Assembly: GCF_003254665.1 (NCBI RefSeq)
Contig: NZ_QHGY01000006.1
Span: 62,001-126,000, forward strand
Source of the DNA: Billgrantia lactosivorans
GTDB taxonomy: Bacteria; Pseudomonadota; Gammaproteobacteria; Pseudomonadales; Halomonadaceae
Length of the DNA stretch: 64,000 nucleotides
Direction: 5' to 3'
A program made the position numbers and the translations under genes. This document shows, piece by piece, positions 41,278 through 51,676 of this stretch; the first letter of the stretch is position 1, and each line of letters starts with the position of its first letter. A model generated the notes under the pieces. That model did no database searches. It worked only from the letters and a program-made list of their open reading frames with translations, and was not told the DNA's origin.

Positions 41278-44200
41278 CGCGCTTGCCGCACAGCCCCCAG
41301 TCGTCGAACAGCACGTAGAGCGCCGGGATCGCCACCAGCACCAGTACGGTGGCGCTGAGCAGGCCGAACACCACCGAGATCACCAGCGGCTTGATGGCCG
41401 CCGCCTGGGTGCTGGTCTCGGCCAGCAGCGGCAGCAGACCGGCGATGGTCGTCGTCGTCGAGATCAGGATGGCGCGCAGCCGGTCGCGGCTGGCCTGCCC
41501 CGCCGCCGCCACGGCATCCAGGCCACGTTCGCGGTGGGCCTTTATGAACTGGATCAGCAGGATGGCGTTGTTGACCACGATGCCGGCCAGCGACGCCGCG
41601 CCGATCAGCGACGGCAGGGAGAGGTAGTAGCCCATCAGCACGTGTCCCCACAGTGCCCCGATGAACGCCAGCGGGATCGACAGCATCACGATCAGCGGCT
41701 CGATGTAGCTGCGGAACTGGAACGACAGGATCACGAAGATGCCCAGCAGGCCGATCAGCAGGCCGCGACGGATCGAGGCGCCGGTCTCGGCGGAGCTGGC
41801 CACCTGCCCCTCGAAGGCCAGGTCCACGTCGGGGTGGCGCGCCTGGAAGGCCGACAGCCAGCCGCGGCTTCTCAGGTCGTCGACGATGGCCTGACCGCTG
41901 GCCTGGCGAGCATCGACGCTGGCCTCCACGGTGACGGTGCGCCGCCCGTCGAGGCGGGTGATGCGCGCCCAGTCGCGGCGCGCCTCCACGTCGGCCACCA
42001 CCGAGAGCGGCACCCGGCTGCCGTCGGGCAGAGTGATCGTCAGATCGGCCAGGTCATCCAGGTCATCGCGGTCGGCTTGCGCCTGGCGCACCAGCACCTC
42101 GATCTCCTGCTTGCCGATGCGCTGGGTATCGGCGACTTCACCGAGCAGGGCCGCACGCAGCTGACCGGCCACCTCCTCGGCGGAGAGGCCCAGGCCGTGG
42201 GCGCCTTCGGCCAGCGAGTAGGCGCGCTGGGGCTTGCCCAGGCGCAGGTCGTCGATGACGTTGTAGACGGCATCGTAGCTCCCCAGTTGGCTGGCCAGCT
42301 CCGTGGCGGCCGCCTTCAGGGCATCCAGCTCCTCGCCGACAAGCCGCACCTCGATCGGCACGCCAGCGGGACCGAGCCCCGGCTCCTGGATGATCAGGCG
42401 CTGCAGCCCATCGATCTCGCCGATCGCCTCCTGCCAGGCCGCGGTCAGCTCGTCGAGGGTGACGCGGCGCCGCTCGGCGGTGAGCAGGTCGACGCTGACC
42501 GTGGCCACGTGCGGTCCCGACTCCCTGGCGCTGGGGTTGTGGTTGAAGCGCACCTGGATCGCCTCCACCAGCGCAGCACCCTCCGGTTGGTCGGGCGAAT
42601 AACGCGCGTCGAGCTCGCGCATGGCCGCTTCGACCCGCTCGGCCACCGCCTCGGTGCGCGCCAGCGGCGTGCCCTGGGGCATCAGGATGCGCGCCTCCAG
42701 CACGTCGCCGTCGATGTCGGGCATCGCCTCGCTGCCGATATGGCCGCCGGCCATGAAGCCGACCGAGCCCAGCAGCACGGCCAGCATGGCCCCCAGCACC
42801 GCGTGGCGCCAGCGGATCGCCCCGTCGGCGAACCGGCCCACTCCCTCACGAAACCGCTCGAAGCCGCTGTCGAAGGCGGTGCGTAGACGCGAGTCGTGGC
42901 CGCGCCGAAGGTGGCTCACGCTGCCCTTCAGGTGGTGGGGGAGAATCCAGAACGCCTCGACCAGGCTCGCTGCCAGGGCGGCGACCAGCACCACCGGCAG
43001 CACCTCGAGCACCGCCCCCAGCTCGCCGGCCAGGAAGGAGAGCGGCAGGAATACCGCCGCGGTGGTCAGGAACGACGACAGTACCCCGGGCAGTACCTGG
43101 CGGGTGCCGGCCACCACCGCCGCGAGCGGCGTGTTGCTCACGCCGGCGCGGGCGGCGATGCTGTCGGTGATGACGATGGTGTCGTCCATGACGATGCCGA
43201 TGGCCATCAGCAGCGCCACCAGGGTGATCATGTTGAGCGACAGCCCGGTGAGCGCCATCACCACGAAGGCGCCCATGAAGGCCGCCGGCAGCCCCAGCAC
43301 CGCCCACAGCGCCAGGCGGGGGCGGAAGAACAGGCTCATCACCAGGATCACCAGCACCAGGCCCATGATGCCGTTGACGACCAGCATCCGCAGGCGGTCG
43401 CGCACGATGCCGGTCATGTCCTGGGTCAGGCTCAACGAGATGCCCGCGTCGAAGCGCTGCCGCTCCGCCTCGACCAGCGCCTCGAGACGTGCCTTCACCG
43501 CCAGGGCATCGTCATGCAGACTCTTGCTCACCGCCAGCACCAGCGCCGGCTCGCCGTTGAAGCGAAGCTGCTCCTCCTCGCGCTCGCCGGCTTCGGTGAG
43601 GGTGGCGATGTCGCCCAGGGTCAGCTCGCCGCCGGCCCGATCGGAGACCACCACGAGACTTTCCAGCTCGCGCAACGAGCGTCGCTGGTCGCTGAAGCGC
43701 AGCAGGATGTCGCGATCCGGCGTCTCCAGGGTGCCCAGCGGCAGGTCCAGGCTCTGGGCAGCGATGCGTCGCGCCAGCTCGCGGGCCGAGAGGCCATGCT
43801 GGCCGAGCACCTCGCCGGGCACCTCCACCTGCCACTGGCGCTGGGACATGCCGTGGATCGCCACGTCGGCGACGCCCGGCAGCGCCATGATGCGCTGCTC
43901 CAGGCGCAGGGCATACGCCTCGAGCTGGCGGAGAGGCATGTCGGCGGAGACCGCGATCGCGGCCACCGGGTCGCTGCGGTGCAGTTCACGCACCACCGGC
44001 GGCTCGGCCCGCGCGGGCAGCTCGGTCATCGCCCCCACCTCGGTGTCGATCTCGCTGAGGAAGCGCAGGGCGTTGCCGCCGGCCTGCATGGTCGCGGTGG
44101 CGCTGGCCAGGTTGTCCTGGGCCACGCAGACGAACTCGTCGAGGTACGGGACGCCTGCCACCGCCTCGTGCAGGCGGCGGCACACGGCGTCCTCGACGTC

Positions 44201-44365
44201 GGCGGCGCTCGCCCCGCGATAGACCACCTCGATGCTCGCCTCCACCGGCCGATAGTCGGGGAAGGTCTCGCGCTTGAGCTGTGGGGCAGCGAAGAGCCCC
44301 GCGGCCAGCAACAGCAGCAGCAGCAGGTTGGCTGCCGTGGGATGACCCGCAAACCAGCGGATCAT
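41219..44365 (-). CDS. RND efflux permease (AcrB/HAE1 family)
   Basis: An inner-membrane proton-driven efflux pump of 1,048 residues, standard for the family. The first helix (NLLLLLLLAAGLFAAPQ) is followed by porter subdomains, a second helix bundle with the proton-relay Asp pair in GIVMDDTIVITDS near residue 395-410, a second docking half, and a final bundle ending LVAIPALYVLFDDW. It overlaps the adaptor gene by four bases. No outer-membrane channel gene is adjacent. Substrate is unknown. Confidence 0.94.
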   Translation of the reverse strand: MIRWFAGHPTAANLLLLLLLAAGLFAAPQLKRETFPDYRPVEASIEVVYRGASAADVEDAVCRRLHEAVAGVPYLDEFVCVAQDNLASATATMQAGGNALRFLSEIDTEVGAMTELPARAEPPVVRELHRSDPVAAIAVSADMPLRQLEAYALRLEQRIMALPGVADVAIHGMSQRQWQVEVPGEVLGQHGLSARELARRIAAQSLDLPLGTLETPDRDILLRFSDQRRSLRELESLVVVSDRAGGELTLGDIATLTEAGEREEEQLRFNGEPALVLAVSKSLHDDALAVKARLEALVEAERQRFDAGISLSLTQDMTGIVRDRLRMLVVNGIMGLVLVILVMSLFFRPRLALWAVLGLPAAFMGAFVVMALTGLSLNMITLVALLMAIGIVMDDTIVITDSIAARAGVSNTPLAAVVAGTRQVLPGVLSSFLTTAAVFLPLSFLAGELGAVLEVLPVVLVAALAASLVEAFWILPHHLKGSVSHLRRGHDSRLRTAFDSGFERFREGVGRFADGAIRWRHAVLGAMLAVLLGSVGFMAGGHIGSEAMPDIDGDVLEARILMPQGTPLARTEAVAERVEAAMRELDARYSPDQPEGAALVEAIQVRFNHNPSARESGPHVATVSVDLLTAERRRVTLDELTAAWQEAIGEIDGLQRLIIQEPGLGPAGVPIEVRLVGEELDALKAAATELASQLGSYDAVYNVIDDLRLGKPQRAYSLAEGAHGLGLSAEEVAGQLRAALLGEVADTQRIGKQEIEVLVRQAQADRDDLDDLADLTITLPDGSRVPLSVVADVEARRDWARITRLDGRRTVTVEASVDARQASGQAIVDDLRSRGWLSAFQARHPDVDLAFEGQVASSAETGASIRRGLLIGLLGIFVILSFQFRSYIEPLIVMLSIPLAFIGALWGHVLMGYYLSLPSLIGAASLAGIVVNNAILLIQFIKAHRERGLDAVAAAGQASRDRLRAILISTTTTIAGLLPLLAETSTQAAAIKPLVISVVFGLLSATVLVLVAIPALYVLFDDWGLCGKRATGPRPGPEECPTPSARRP

Positions 44366-45729
44366 GGTCGCTCTCCCGCCGCCCGCTCGACCAGCCGACG
44401 CTCGAGCGCTTCGTCACGCCGGGGGGCCAGCGCCATGCCCTGTATGGCGTTGTCGAGGTCGTCCACCACCACCCGGTCGCCCGGCGCGAGGCCCGCGGCG
44501 ACCACCGCCAGCCCGCCCTGCTCGAACGCGACCTCCATCTGACGGCGCACCAGGCGGTCCTCGTCGTCCACCAGGTACAGCTCCCCCTGGTGTACCGCGC
44601 TGGCCGGCACCGCCAGCAGCGGCTCGCGGCTCGGCGTCGAGAGACGCACCCGGGTGTACATGTCGCGCTGCAGCGGCGGGCGATCGGGCGGCAGGACATC
44701 CCGGTAGGGATCCGCGACGCGAACCACCGCGCGCACGGTGCGCGTGGCCGGGTCCAGGCCGCTGGCGACCCGCACCAGCCGCCCCGTCCAGCCCACGCCC
44801 TCGGCGCCGACCAGCGCCACTTCGGCCTCGATGTCGGCCAGCGCCAGGCGCTCGCTCAGCTCCAGCGCGCTGCGGGGCGGCTCGTCGGGCACCGCGCCCG
44901 CCAGCAGGCGCCGCATCATGGCGATGGGGACATGCGCCTCGACCTCGGCCGCCGCCAGGCTGTCGGCCTGGAACAGCCGCTGGCCGGCGTGCACGAACTG
45001 GTGCCGCTCCACCTCGACGTCGGCCAGGCGCAGGTCGTAGGGGGCCACGATGCGAGTATCCTCCAGATCGCGCCGGGCCTGGGCCAGGCGCGTGGCGGCA
45101 CGCTCGCGCTGGGCGGCGAGGACGTCGCGCCGAGACGGCAGCAGCGACAGGGTGTTCTCCTGCGCGGCCACCGCCAGGCGCTGCCCCACGGTAGTGCGGC
45201 GCTGCTCGTCGCGTCGCGAGGTGGAAACCGAGCCGTTCTCCGCCAGGCGCTCGATGCGCGACAGCTCCTGCTCGGCCAGGGCGAGCGCCTCCTGCTCCAG
45301 CGCCAGCAGGCGGCGGGCGTTGTCCGCTTCGGCCTCGAGCTGCTCGCGTTCGGCGGCCAGGCTGGCCAGCTCGGCCTCGGCTTCGGCGACGACCAGCTCG
45401 TAGCGGCTGGGGTCCAGCGCCACCAGCAGGGTGCCCGCGGCCAGCAGGGTGCCATTCTCCAGCTCGGGGTGGCGCTCCACGACGGGGCCGCTGACGTTGG
45501 CCACCGCCTGCCAGGTCTCGGCCGGGCGCGCCACGCCGTGGCCGCGCGCCTCGAGGCGAAACGGCAGGGGCCGGGCCTCGATGACCCGCACCGGAAGCGC
45601 CGATACCGTCGTTTCCTCGCGCTCGGGGGCCTCTCGGTTGCCCACGAGCACCACCAGCAGCGCCGTGCCCGCGGCGACCCCGGCGAGTACCGCCAATGCC
45701 CGCCCCAGGCGCTGGCCGCGGCGGCTCAC
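44362..45729 (-). CDS. RND periplasmic adaptor (membrane fusion protein)
   Basis: A 455-residue HlyD/AcrA-type adaptor. An N-terminal membrane anchor (about 10-28) is followed by a lipoyl half, a long coiled-coil hairpin (about 105-215, rich in Glu, Ala and Leu with SASL/ELSR heptads), the second lipoyl half (RIVAPYDLRLADVEVERHQFV) and beta-barrel domains. It links the RND pump to an outer-membrane channel. It overlaps both tetR and the pump gene by four bases, giving a tight three-gene operon. Confidence 0.92.
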   Translation of the reverse strand: MSRRGQRLGRALAVLAGVAAGTALLVVLVGNREAPEREETTVSALPVRVIEARPLPFRLEARGHGVARPAETWQAVANVSGPVVERHPELENGTLLAAGTLLVALDPSRYELVVAEAEAELASLAAEREQLEAEADNARRLLALEQEALALAEQELSRIERLAENGSVSTSRRDEQRRTTVGQRLAVAAQENTLSLLPSRRDVLAAQRERAATRLAQARRDLEDTRIVAPYDLRLADVEVERHQFVHAGQRLFQADSLAAAEVEAHVPIAMMRRLLAGAVPDEPPRSALELSERLALADIEAEVALVGAEGVGWTGRLVRVASGLDPATRTVRAVVRVADPYRDVLPPDRPPLQRDMYTRVRLSTPSREPLLAVPASAVHQGELYLVDDEDRLVRRQMEVAFEQGGLAVVAAGLAPGDRVVVDDLDNAIQGMALAPRRDEALERRLVERAAGERP

Positions 45730-46349
45730 GGGGCCACCTCGCGTGCGGCATGGATGCCATGGCAGTAGAGCTCGAAGGCCCCCCGGGCCTGTCGGGCGAC
45801 ATGGCTCACGTTGCCGATCATCAACGTCTGCATGACCAGCCCCTGGATGGTACCGATGAACTGCGTGGCGGCGGCCTCGATGTCGAGCCCCTGGCGCAGT
45901 TCACCGGTGGCCTGGGCCTGGCCCAGCAGTTGCTCGACCCGTTCGCGGTAGCGAAACAGCAGGGTACGCACCAGGCGCCGGGCCGGAGTCGGCCGCGCAT
46001 GCTGCAGCTGCCCCATCATCAGCCGGGGCACGCCGGGGTGCTCGACGATGAAGGCGATGTGGGCATGGAACATCGCCTCCAGCGCGGCAAGGGGGCCGTC
46101 GGCTTCGGCAGACGTTGCGGCGGCATCCAGCCGCTGCATCACGCGCTCGCCCACCCAGCCGATCACGGCCTCCCAGATGGCGTCCTTGCTCGGGAAATGG
46201 CGAAACAGCGCGCCCTGGGTCACACGCATGTGCCTGGCGATGGCGCCCGTGGTGATATTGGCCGGGTCATCCTGCGCACTCAGCTCGACCACCGCCTCGA
46301 TCGTGCGCTCACGGCGGGCCTCGGCGGAAAGGGTGCGTTTGGTCGTCAT
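45726..46349 (-). CDS. TetR-family repressor of the efflux operon
   Basis: A 207-residue regulator with an N-terminal TetR helix-turn-helix (ITTGAIARHMRVTQGALFRHFPSKDAIWEAV, residues 35-65) and a ligand-binding helical C-terminal domain. It is first in the operon with the adaptor and pump genes, and a 36-bp perfect palindrome begins nine bases upstream of its ATG, so autoregulation by operator binding is very likely. The inducer is unknown. Confidence 0.92.
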   Translation of the reverse strand: MTTKRTLSAEARRERTIEAVVELSAQDDPANITTGAIARHMRVTQGALFRHFPSKDAIWEAVIGWVGERVMQRLDAAATSAEADGPLAALEAMFHAHIAFIVEHPGVPRLMMGQLQHARPTPARRLVRTLLFRYRERVEQLLGQAQATGELRQGLDIEAAATQFIGTIQGLVMQTLMIGNVSHVARQARGAFELYCHGIHAAREVAP

Positions 46350-46357
46350 GTGAGCCT

Positions 46358-46393
46358 CGCCATAAGATAGTAATCGATTACTATCTTATGGCG
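46358..46393. promoter_or_regulatory. 36-bp perfect palindromic operator of tetR
   Basis: The half-site CGCCATAAGATAGTAATC is repeated exactly as its reverse complement with no spacer (46358-46375 and 46376-46393). It lies nine bases from the tetR start and 112 bases from ubiU, in a locally AT-rich patch. Confidence 0.88.
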
Positions 46394-46429
46394 CAGTGCC
46401 TCGCACCGCCAGCACTATCCCGCTTCGCC

Positions 46430-46471
46430 ATGACCCTCATCAAAAGCGGCACTCGCGTAGTCGACTAGCAT
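46430..46471 (+). promoter_or_regulatory. FNR-type promoter of ubiUV
   Basis: ATGACCCTCATCAA (46430-46443) is an FNR-like dyad and TAGCAT (46466-46471) a four-of-six -10, spaced for class II activation with a start near 46478. The ubiU ATG follows at 46505. Confidence 0.65.
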
Positions 46472-46504
46472 GGTCGGGTTTACCCAGACTGCGAGGAGAG
46501 CGAC

Positions 46505-47500
46505 ATGGAGCTCGTCTGCCCGGCCGGCAACCTGCCGGCCCTGAAGCGGGCGGTGGATGAAGGCGCCGATGCCGTCTACTTCGGCTTCCAGAACGCCACC
46601 AACGCCCGGCAGTTCGCCGGCCTCAACTTCACCGACAAGCGCGCCCGCGAAGGCATCGACTACGCCCATGCCCGCGGCAAGCGGGTGTTCTGTGCCATCA
46701 ACACCTATCCGCAGCCCGACGGCTGGGCCCAGTGGACCCGCGCCGTGGACCAGGCCGCCGAGCTCGGCGTCGATGCCCTGATCATGGCCGACATGGGCCT
46801 GCTCGACTACGCCGCTCGGCGCTACCCCGACCTCGCCCGCCACCTCTCGGTGCAGGGCTCGGCCACCAGCCATGAGGCCCTGCGCTTCTACCACGACCAG
46901 TTCGGCATCAAGCGCGCCGTACTGCCGCGGGTGCTCTCCATCACCCAGGTGCGCGACCTGGCCAGGCAGAGCCCGGTGGAGCTCGAGGTGTTCGCCTTCG
47001 GCAGCCTGTGCATCATGGCCGAAGGGCGCTGCTACCTGTCGTCGTACCTCACCAGCGAGTCGCCCAATACCCGCGGGGTCTGCTCGCCGGCGGCCCACGT
47101 ACGCTGGGAGGAGACCCCGCAAGGGCTGGAGTCGCGGCTCAACGGCGTGCTGATCGACCGCTATGGCGAGGGCGAGCGGGCCGGCTACCCCACTCTGTGC
47201 AAGGGGCGCTTCGAGGTCGGCGGCGAGACCTACCACGCCATCGAGGAGCCCACCAGCCTCAACACCCTGGAGCTGCTGCCGGAGCTCGCCGAACTCGGCA
47301 TCAGCGCGGTGAAGATCGAGGGCCGCCAGCGCAGCCCCGCCTACGTGTCGAAGGTGGCGGGGATCTGGCGCCAGGCGCTGGACCGCCTGGCGAAGACGCC
47401 CGAGCGCTTCCACCCCGACCCCGCCTGGATGGCGAGCCTCGGCGAAGTCTCCGAGGGCGCCACCACCACCCTGGGCGCCTACGAACGCCGCTGGAAATAG
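46505..47500 (+). CDS. ubiU: UbiU, oxygen-independent ubiquinone hydroxylation protein (U32 family)
   Basis: UbiU forms a complex with UbiV that hydroxylates ubiquinone precursors without oxygen, using prephenate-derived oxygen and [4Fe-4S] clusters. The 331-residue U32 protein keeps the four cluster cysteines at Cys169, Cys176, Cys193 and Cys232, the same numbers as in E. coli UbiU. GAGGAGAG stands before the ATG. ubiV follows eight bases later. In a denitrifier this pathway would keep ubiquinone available for NarGHI and the rest of the chain. Confidence 0.95.
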   Translation: MELVCPAGNLPALKRAVDEGADAVYFGFQNATNARQFAGLNFTDKRAREGIDYAHARGKRVFCAINTYPQPDGWAQWTRAVDQAAELGVDALIMADMGLLDYAARRYPDLARHLSVQGSATSHEALRFYHDQFGIKRAVLPRVLSITQVRDLARQSPVELEVFAFGSLCIMAEGRCYLSSYLTSESPNTRGVCSPAAHVRWEETPQGLESRLNGVLIDRYGEGERAGYPTLCKGRFEVGGETYHAIEEPTSLNTLELLPELAELGISAVKIEGRQRSPAYVSKVAGIWRQALDRLAKTPERFHPDPAWMASLGEVSEGATTTLGAYERRWK

Positions 47501-47508
47501 GAGGTTTC

Positions 47509-48423
47509 ATGTCATCCGATTCCCTGCAGCTCGCCCTGGGCCCGGTGCTGTTCTACTGGACCCGCGAGCGCTACGCCGACTTCTACCGCGAGGCCGCCGA
47601 CTGGCCGGTTCAGATCGTCACCCTGGGCGAGTCCGTCTGCTCTCGCCGCCGCGACATGAAGCTCGACGACTGGCTCGGCATCGGCCGCGAGCTGGCCCAG
47701 AGCGGCAAGCAGGTGGTGCTGGCGAGCCAGACCCTGATCGAGTCCGAGGCCGACCTGCGCGACCTGCGCAAGCTGTGCGACAACGGCGAGTTCACCGTCG
47801 AGGCCAATGACCAGAGCGCCCTGCAGCGCCTGAGCGCCGCCGGCCTGCCTTTCGTTGCCGGGGCGGCGCTGAACCTCTACAACCCGGCTTCCATCGGCGT
47901 GATGGCCCGGGCCGGCATGCGCCGCTGGCAGGCGCCGGTGGAGATGTCGCGCGACGACCTCGCCCGGCTGCTCGCCGACTGCGCCGCCGAAGGGCTCGAG
48001 CGGCCTTGCGAGGTGTTCGCCTACGGCCACCTGCCGCTGGCCTGGTCGTCGCGCTGCTTCACCGCGCGGCGCCACCAGAAGCCCAAGGACCGCTGCCAGT
48101 TCGTATGCCAGAAGTACCCCGAGGGCCTGGCACTGCGCTCACAGGAGTCGAAGGAAGTGTTCACGCTGAACGGCATCCAGACCCTCTCCGGCGCCTGCCA
48201 GGACCTGCGCCACGAGATCAAAGACATGGCCGCGATGGGCGTGGCCGTGGCGCGCCTGAGCCCGCGTGCCGAGGGCATGGCCGAGGTGGTCGCCGCCTTC
48301 GACGCCGCCCGCCGCGGCGAGCTGCCCGCCGCCGACCCGCTCAGCCTGGTCGAGGCCGAGGTATGCGACGGCTACTGGCACGGCCGCCCGGGCATGGACA
48401 ACAGCCGGCTGCCCGCCGGCTGA
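47509..48423 (+). CDS. ubiV: UbiV, oxygen-independent ubiquinone hydroxylation protein (U32 family)
   Basis: Partner of UbiU. The start at 47509 with GGAGG upstream gives 304 residues; a longer frame running back through ubiU is spurious. Cluster cysteines are Cys44, Cys183, Cys196 and Cys200, with the 13- and 4-residue spacing of E. coli UbiV. A third partner, ubiT, is not seen in the window. It is followed after 120 bases by nrdG. Confidence 0.94.
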   Translation: MSSDSLQLALGPVLFYWTRERYADFYREAADWPVQIVTLGESVCSRRRDMKLDDWLGIGRELAQSGKQVVLASQTLIESEADLRDLRKLCDNGEFTVEANDQSALQRLSAAGLPFVAGAALNLYNPASIGVMARAGMRRWQAPVEMSRDDLARLLADCAAEGLERPCEVFAYGHLPLAWSSRCFTARRHQKPKDRCQFVCQKYPEGLALRSQESKEVFTLNGIQTLSGACQDLRHEIKDMAAMGVAVARLSPRAEGMAEVVAAFDAARRGELPAADPLSLVEAEVCDGYWHGRPGMDNSRLPAG

Positions 48424-48543
48424 GCGGCTGCATGCCAGGCGCCGGGCAACGCACCGTCGTTCCGTCGCTGAACCGCCGGGCCAGCGCCCGGCATGGAGCC
48501 TTCGGCTGTGCAAGGAGCCTTCAGTTCGATTAGGAGCCCCCTC

Positions 48544-49293
48544 ATGATCGCCACTGACCCCGACACCCCCCGTCTCACCCCCATCGACGGCATCCGCCTG
48601 CCCATTGCAGGCCTGACCCGGATGACCACCCTGGACTACCCGGATCACCTGGCCTGCGTGGTGTTCCTGCAGGGCTGCCCGCTGCGCTGCGGCTACTGCG
48701 ACAACAGCCAGCGGATGCCGCCGCGCCGCGGCGACGAGAGCGAGTGGCAGGCGGTGCGGGCGTTCCTCGAGAGCCGCCGGGGCCTGCTCGAGGCGGTGGT
48801 GTTCAGCGGCGGCGAGCCGACGCTGCACAACGCCCTGCCGGCGGCGGTACGCGAGGTGAGGGCGATGGGCTTCAAGGTCGGCTTGCACACCGCCGGCCCC
48901 TACCCGGCGCGGCTCTCGCGGCTGCTGCCGTGGCTCGACTGGGTGGGGCTCGACGTGAAGGGGCGCGGGCGCGACTTCGATCGAATCTGCGGGCGGCCGG
49001 GCATTTGGCAGCGCAACAGCCAGAGCCTGATGGCGCTGCTCGAAAGCGGGATCGACTTCGAGTGCCGTACCACCGTGCACTGGCGCGACTTTGATCTGGC
49101 CGACGTGGAGCGTCTGGCGCTGACCCTGGCCGACTGTGGCGTGCGCCGCTACGCCATCCAGGTGGCCCGCACCCGCCAGTGCCTCGACCCGGCCTACTGC
49201 CAGCCGGTGGAGAACGCCCCGCCGCGGGCGATGCTGGCCGGGCTGGTCAGGCGCCTGGGGCCGCACTTCGAACGCATCGAGCTCAGGAAGTGA
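48544..49293 (+). CDS. nrdG: Anaerobic ribonucleotide reductase activase (NrdG-type radical SAM)
   Basis: A 249-residue radical SAM protein with cluster motif C45-x3-C49-x2-C52 (GCPLRCGYC) and the SAM-binding FSGGEPTLH near 98. Sequence features (RMTTLDYPDHLACVVFLQGC) match pseudomonad NrdG, which makes the glycyl radical on class III reductase NrdD. AGGAG is eight bases before the ATG. No nrdD lies next to it, so another glycyl-radical enzyme or a distant NrdD must be the partner. Its 3' end overlaps the convergent cdd by 11 bases. Confidence 0.82.
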   Translation: MIATDPDTPRLTPIDGIRLPIAGLTRMTTLDYPDHLACVVFLQGCPLRCGYCDNSQRMPPRRGDESEWQAVRAFLESRRGLLEAVVFSGGEPTLHNALPAAVREVRAMGFKVGLHTAGPYPARLSRLLPWLDWVGLDVKGRGRDFDRICGRPGIWQRNSQSLMALLESGIDFECRTTVHWRDFDLADVERLALTLADCGVRRYAIQVARTRQCLDPAYCQPVENAPPRAMLAGLVRRLGPHFERIELRK

Positions 49294-49705
49294 GTTCCAG
49301 ATTCTCCGGCCCGAAGGCATCGGGCAGCAGCTCGTCGATGGCGTAGCGCTTGAGCAGCCGGCCCTCGGCGTCGACCACATGGATGAGTGTCGCGGCGTCG
49401 GCGAACTCGCGGATGCGCTGGCGGCAGTCGCCGCAGGGTGAGCACAGGTGCTCGCCGGGGCCGATCACGTAGACGTGGCGCAGCCGCCGTTCGCCGGCGC
49501 TGACCATGGCGGCGATGGCCGAGGCCTCGGCGCACAGCCCCTTGTAGTGGGCCACCTCGACGTTGGCACCGACGTAGCGCGCGCCGCTCTCGCTCTCCAC
49601 CATGGCGCCCACCGGATGTCGCGAATAGGGTGCGTAGGCATTGTCGCGCACCGCGATCAGCGCGCCGACGACACTCGGATCGACCTGCGGATCGATATCG
49701 CTCAT
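49283..49705 (-). CDS. cdd: Cytidine deaminase
   Basis: A 140-residue homotetrameric-type deaminase that converts cytidine and deoxycytidine to uridine and deoxyuridine. The zinc site is visible as CAEA near 58 and PCGDC near 92, with the proton-shuttle Glu in CAE. It is the last gene of the nucleoside salvage operon and overlaps deoD by four bases. Confidence 0.96.
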   Translation of the reverse strand: MSDIDPQVDPSVVGALIAVRDNAYAPYSRHPVGAMVESESGARYVGANVEVAHYKGLCAEASAIAAMVSAGERRLRHVYVIGPGEHLCSPCGDCRQRIREFADAATLIHVVDAEGRLLKRYAIDELLPDAFGPENLELTS

Positions 49706-50430
49706 GCCGCCCCCGCTGCGTCGTCGCGCAGCACTGCATCGAGGGCCACCTCGACCATCTCGTTGAAGCTGCGCTCGCGGGCCTCGCTGGGCAGCGACTC
49801 GCCCTTGAGGATGTGGTCGGAGACGGTGCAGAGGGTCATCGCCCGGCCGCCGAACTCCGCCGCCACGCCGTAGAGCCCCGCCGCCTCCATCTCCACGCCG
49901 ACGATGCCGTAGCGCTTCATCAGCGTGAACAGCTCCGCCTGGGGGTTGTAGAACAGGTCGGCCGAGAACAGGTTGCCCACCTTGACCGGCACGCCCTGGG
50001 CCGCGGCGGCGTCCACCGCGTGGCGGGTCAGTTCGAAGTCGGCGATGGCGGCGAAGTCGTGACCCATGAAGCGGGTGCGGTTGACCGCCGAATCGGTACT
50101 CGCGCCGAGGCCGATCACCACGTCGCGCACCGCCACGTCGTCGCGCACCGCGCCGCAGGAGCCGACCCGGATCAGCCGCTTCACGCCATAGTCGGTGATC
50201 AGTTCCTTGGCGTAGATGGAGACCGAGGGAATGCCCATGCCGTGGCCCATCACCGAGATCTGGCGACCGCGGTAGCGGCCGGTGAAGCCGAGCATGTTGC
50301 GTACGTTGTTCACCTCGCGCGCCTCCTCGAGGAAGGTCTCGGCGATATGCCTGGCACGCAGCGGGTCGCCGGGCATCAGCACGGTATCGGCGAAGATGCC
50401 GCGTTCGCCCTGGATATGGGGAGTCGCCAT
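49702..50430 (-). CDS. deoD: Purine nucleoside phosphorylase DeoD type
   Basis: Splits purine (deoxy)nucleosides with phosphate to base and (deoxy)ribose-1-phosphate. The 242-residue protein starts [26 protein letters not shown] and carries [13 protein letters not shown] near 180 and the catalytic Asp in TVSDHI near 204, the hexameric DeoD pattern. It is 10 bases after deoB and overlaps cdd. Confidence 0.97.
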   Translation of the reverse strand: MATPHIQGERGIFADTVLMPGDPLRARHIAETFLEEAREVNNVRNMLGFTGRYRGRQISVMGHGMGIPSVSIYAKELITDYGVKRLIRVGSCGAVRDDVAVRDVVIGLGASTDSAVNRTRFMGHDFAAIADFELTRHAVDAAAAQGVPVKVGNLFSADLFYNPQAELFTLMKRYGIVGVEMEAAGLYGVAAEFGGRAMTLCTVSDHILKGESLPSEARERSFNEMVEVALDAVLRDDAAGAA

Positions 50431-50440
50431 GTCGAGGCTC

Positions 50441-51672
<1,232 letters not shown>

Positions 51673-51676
<4 letters not shown>

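Noticed and set aside
47008-47508. Long N-terminal extension of ubiV through ubiU
   Set aside because: GGAGG and an ATG at 47509 give the family length; the extension is an out-of-frame reading of ubiU.
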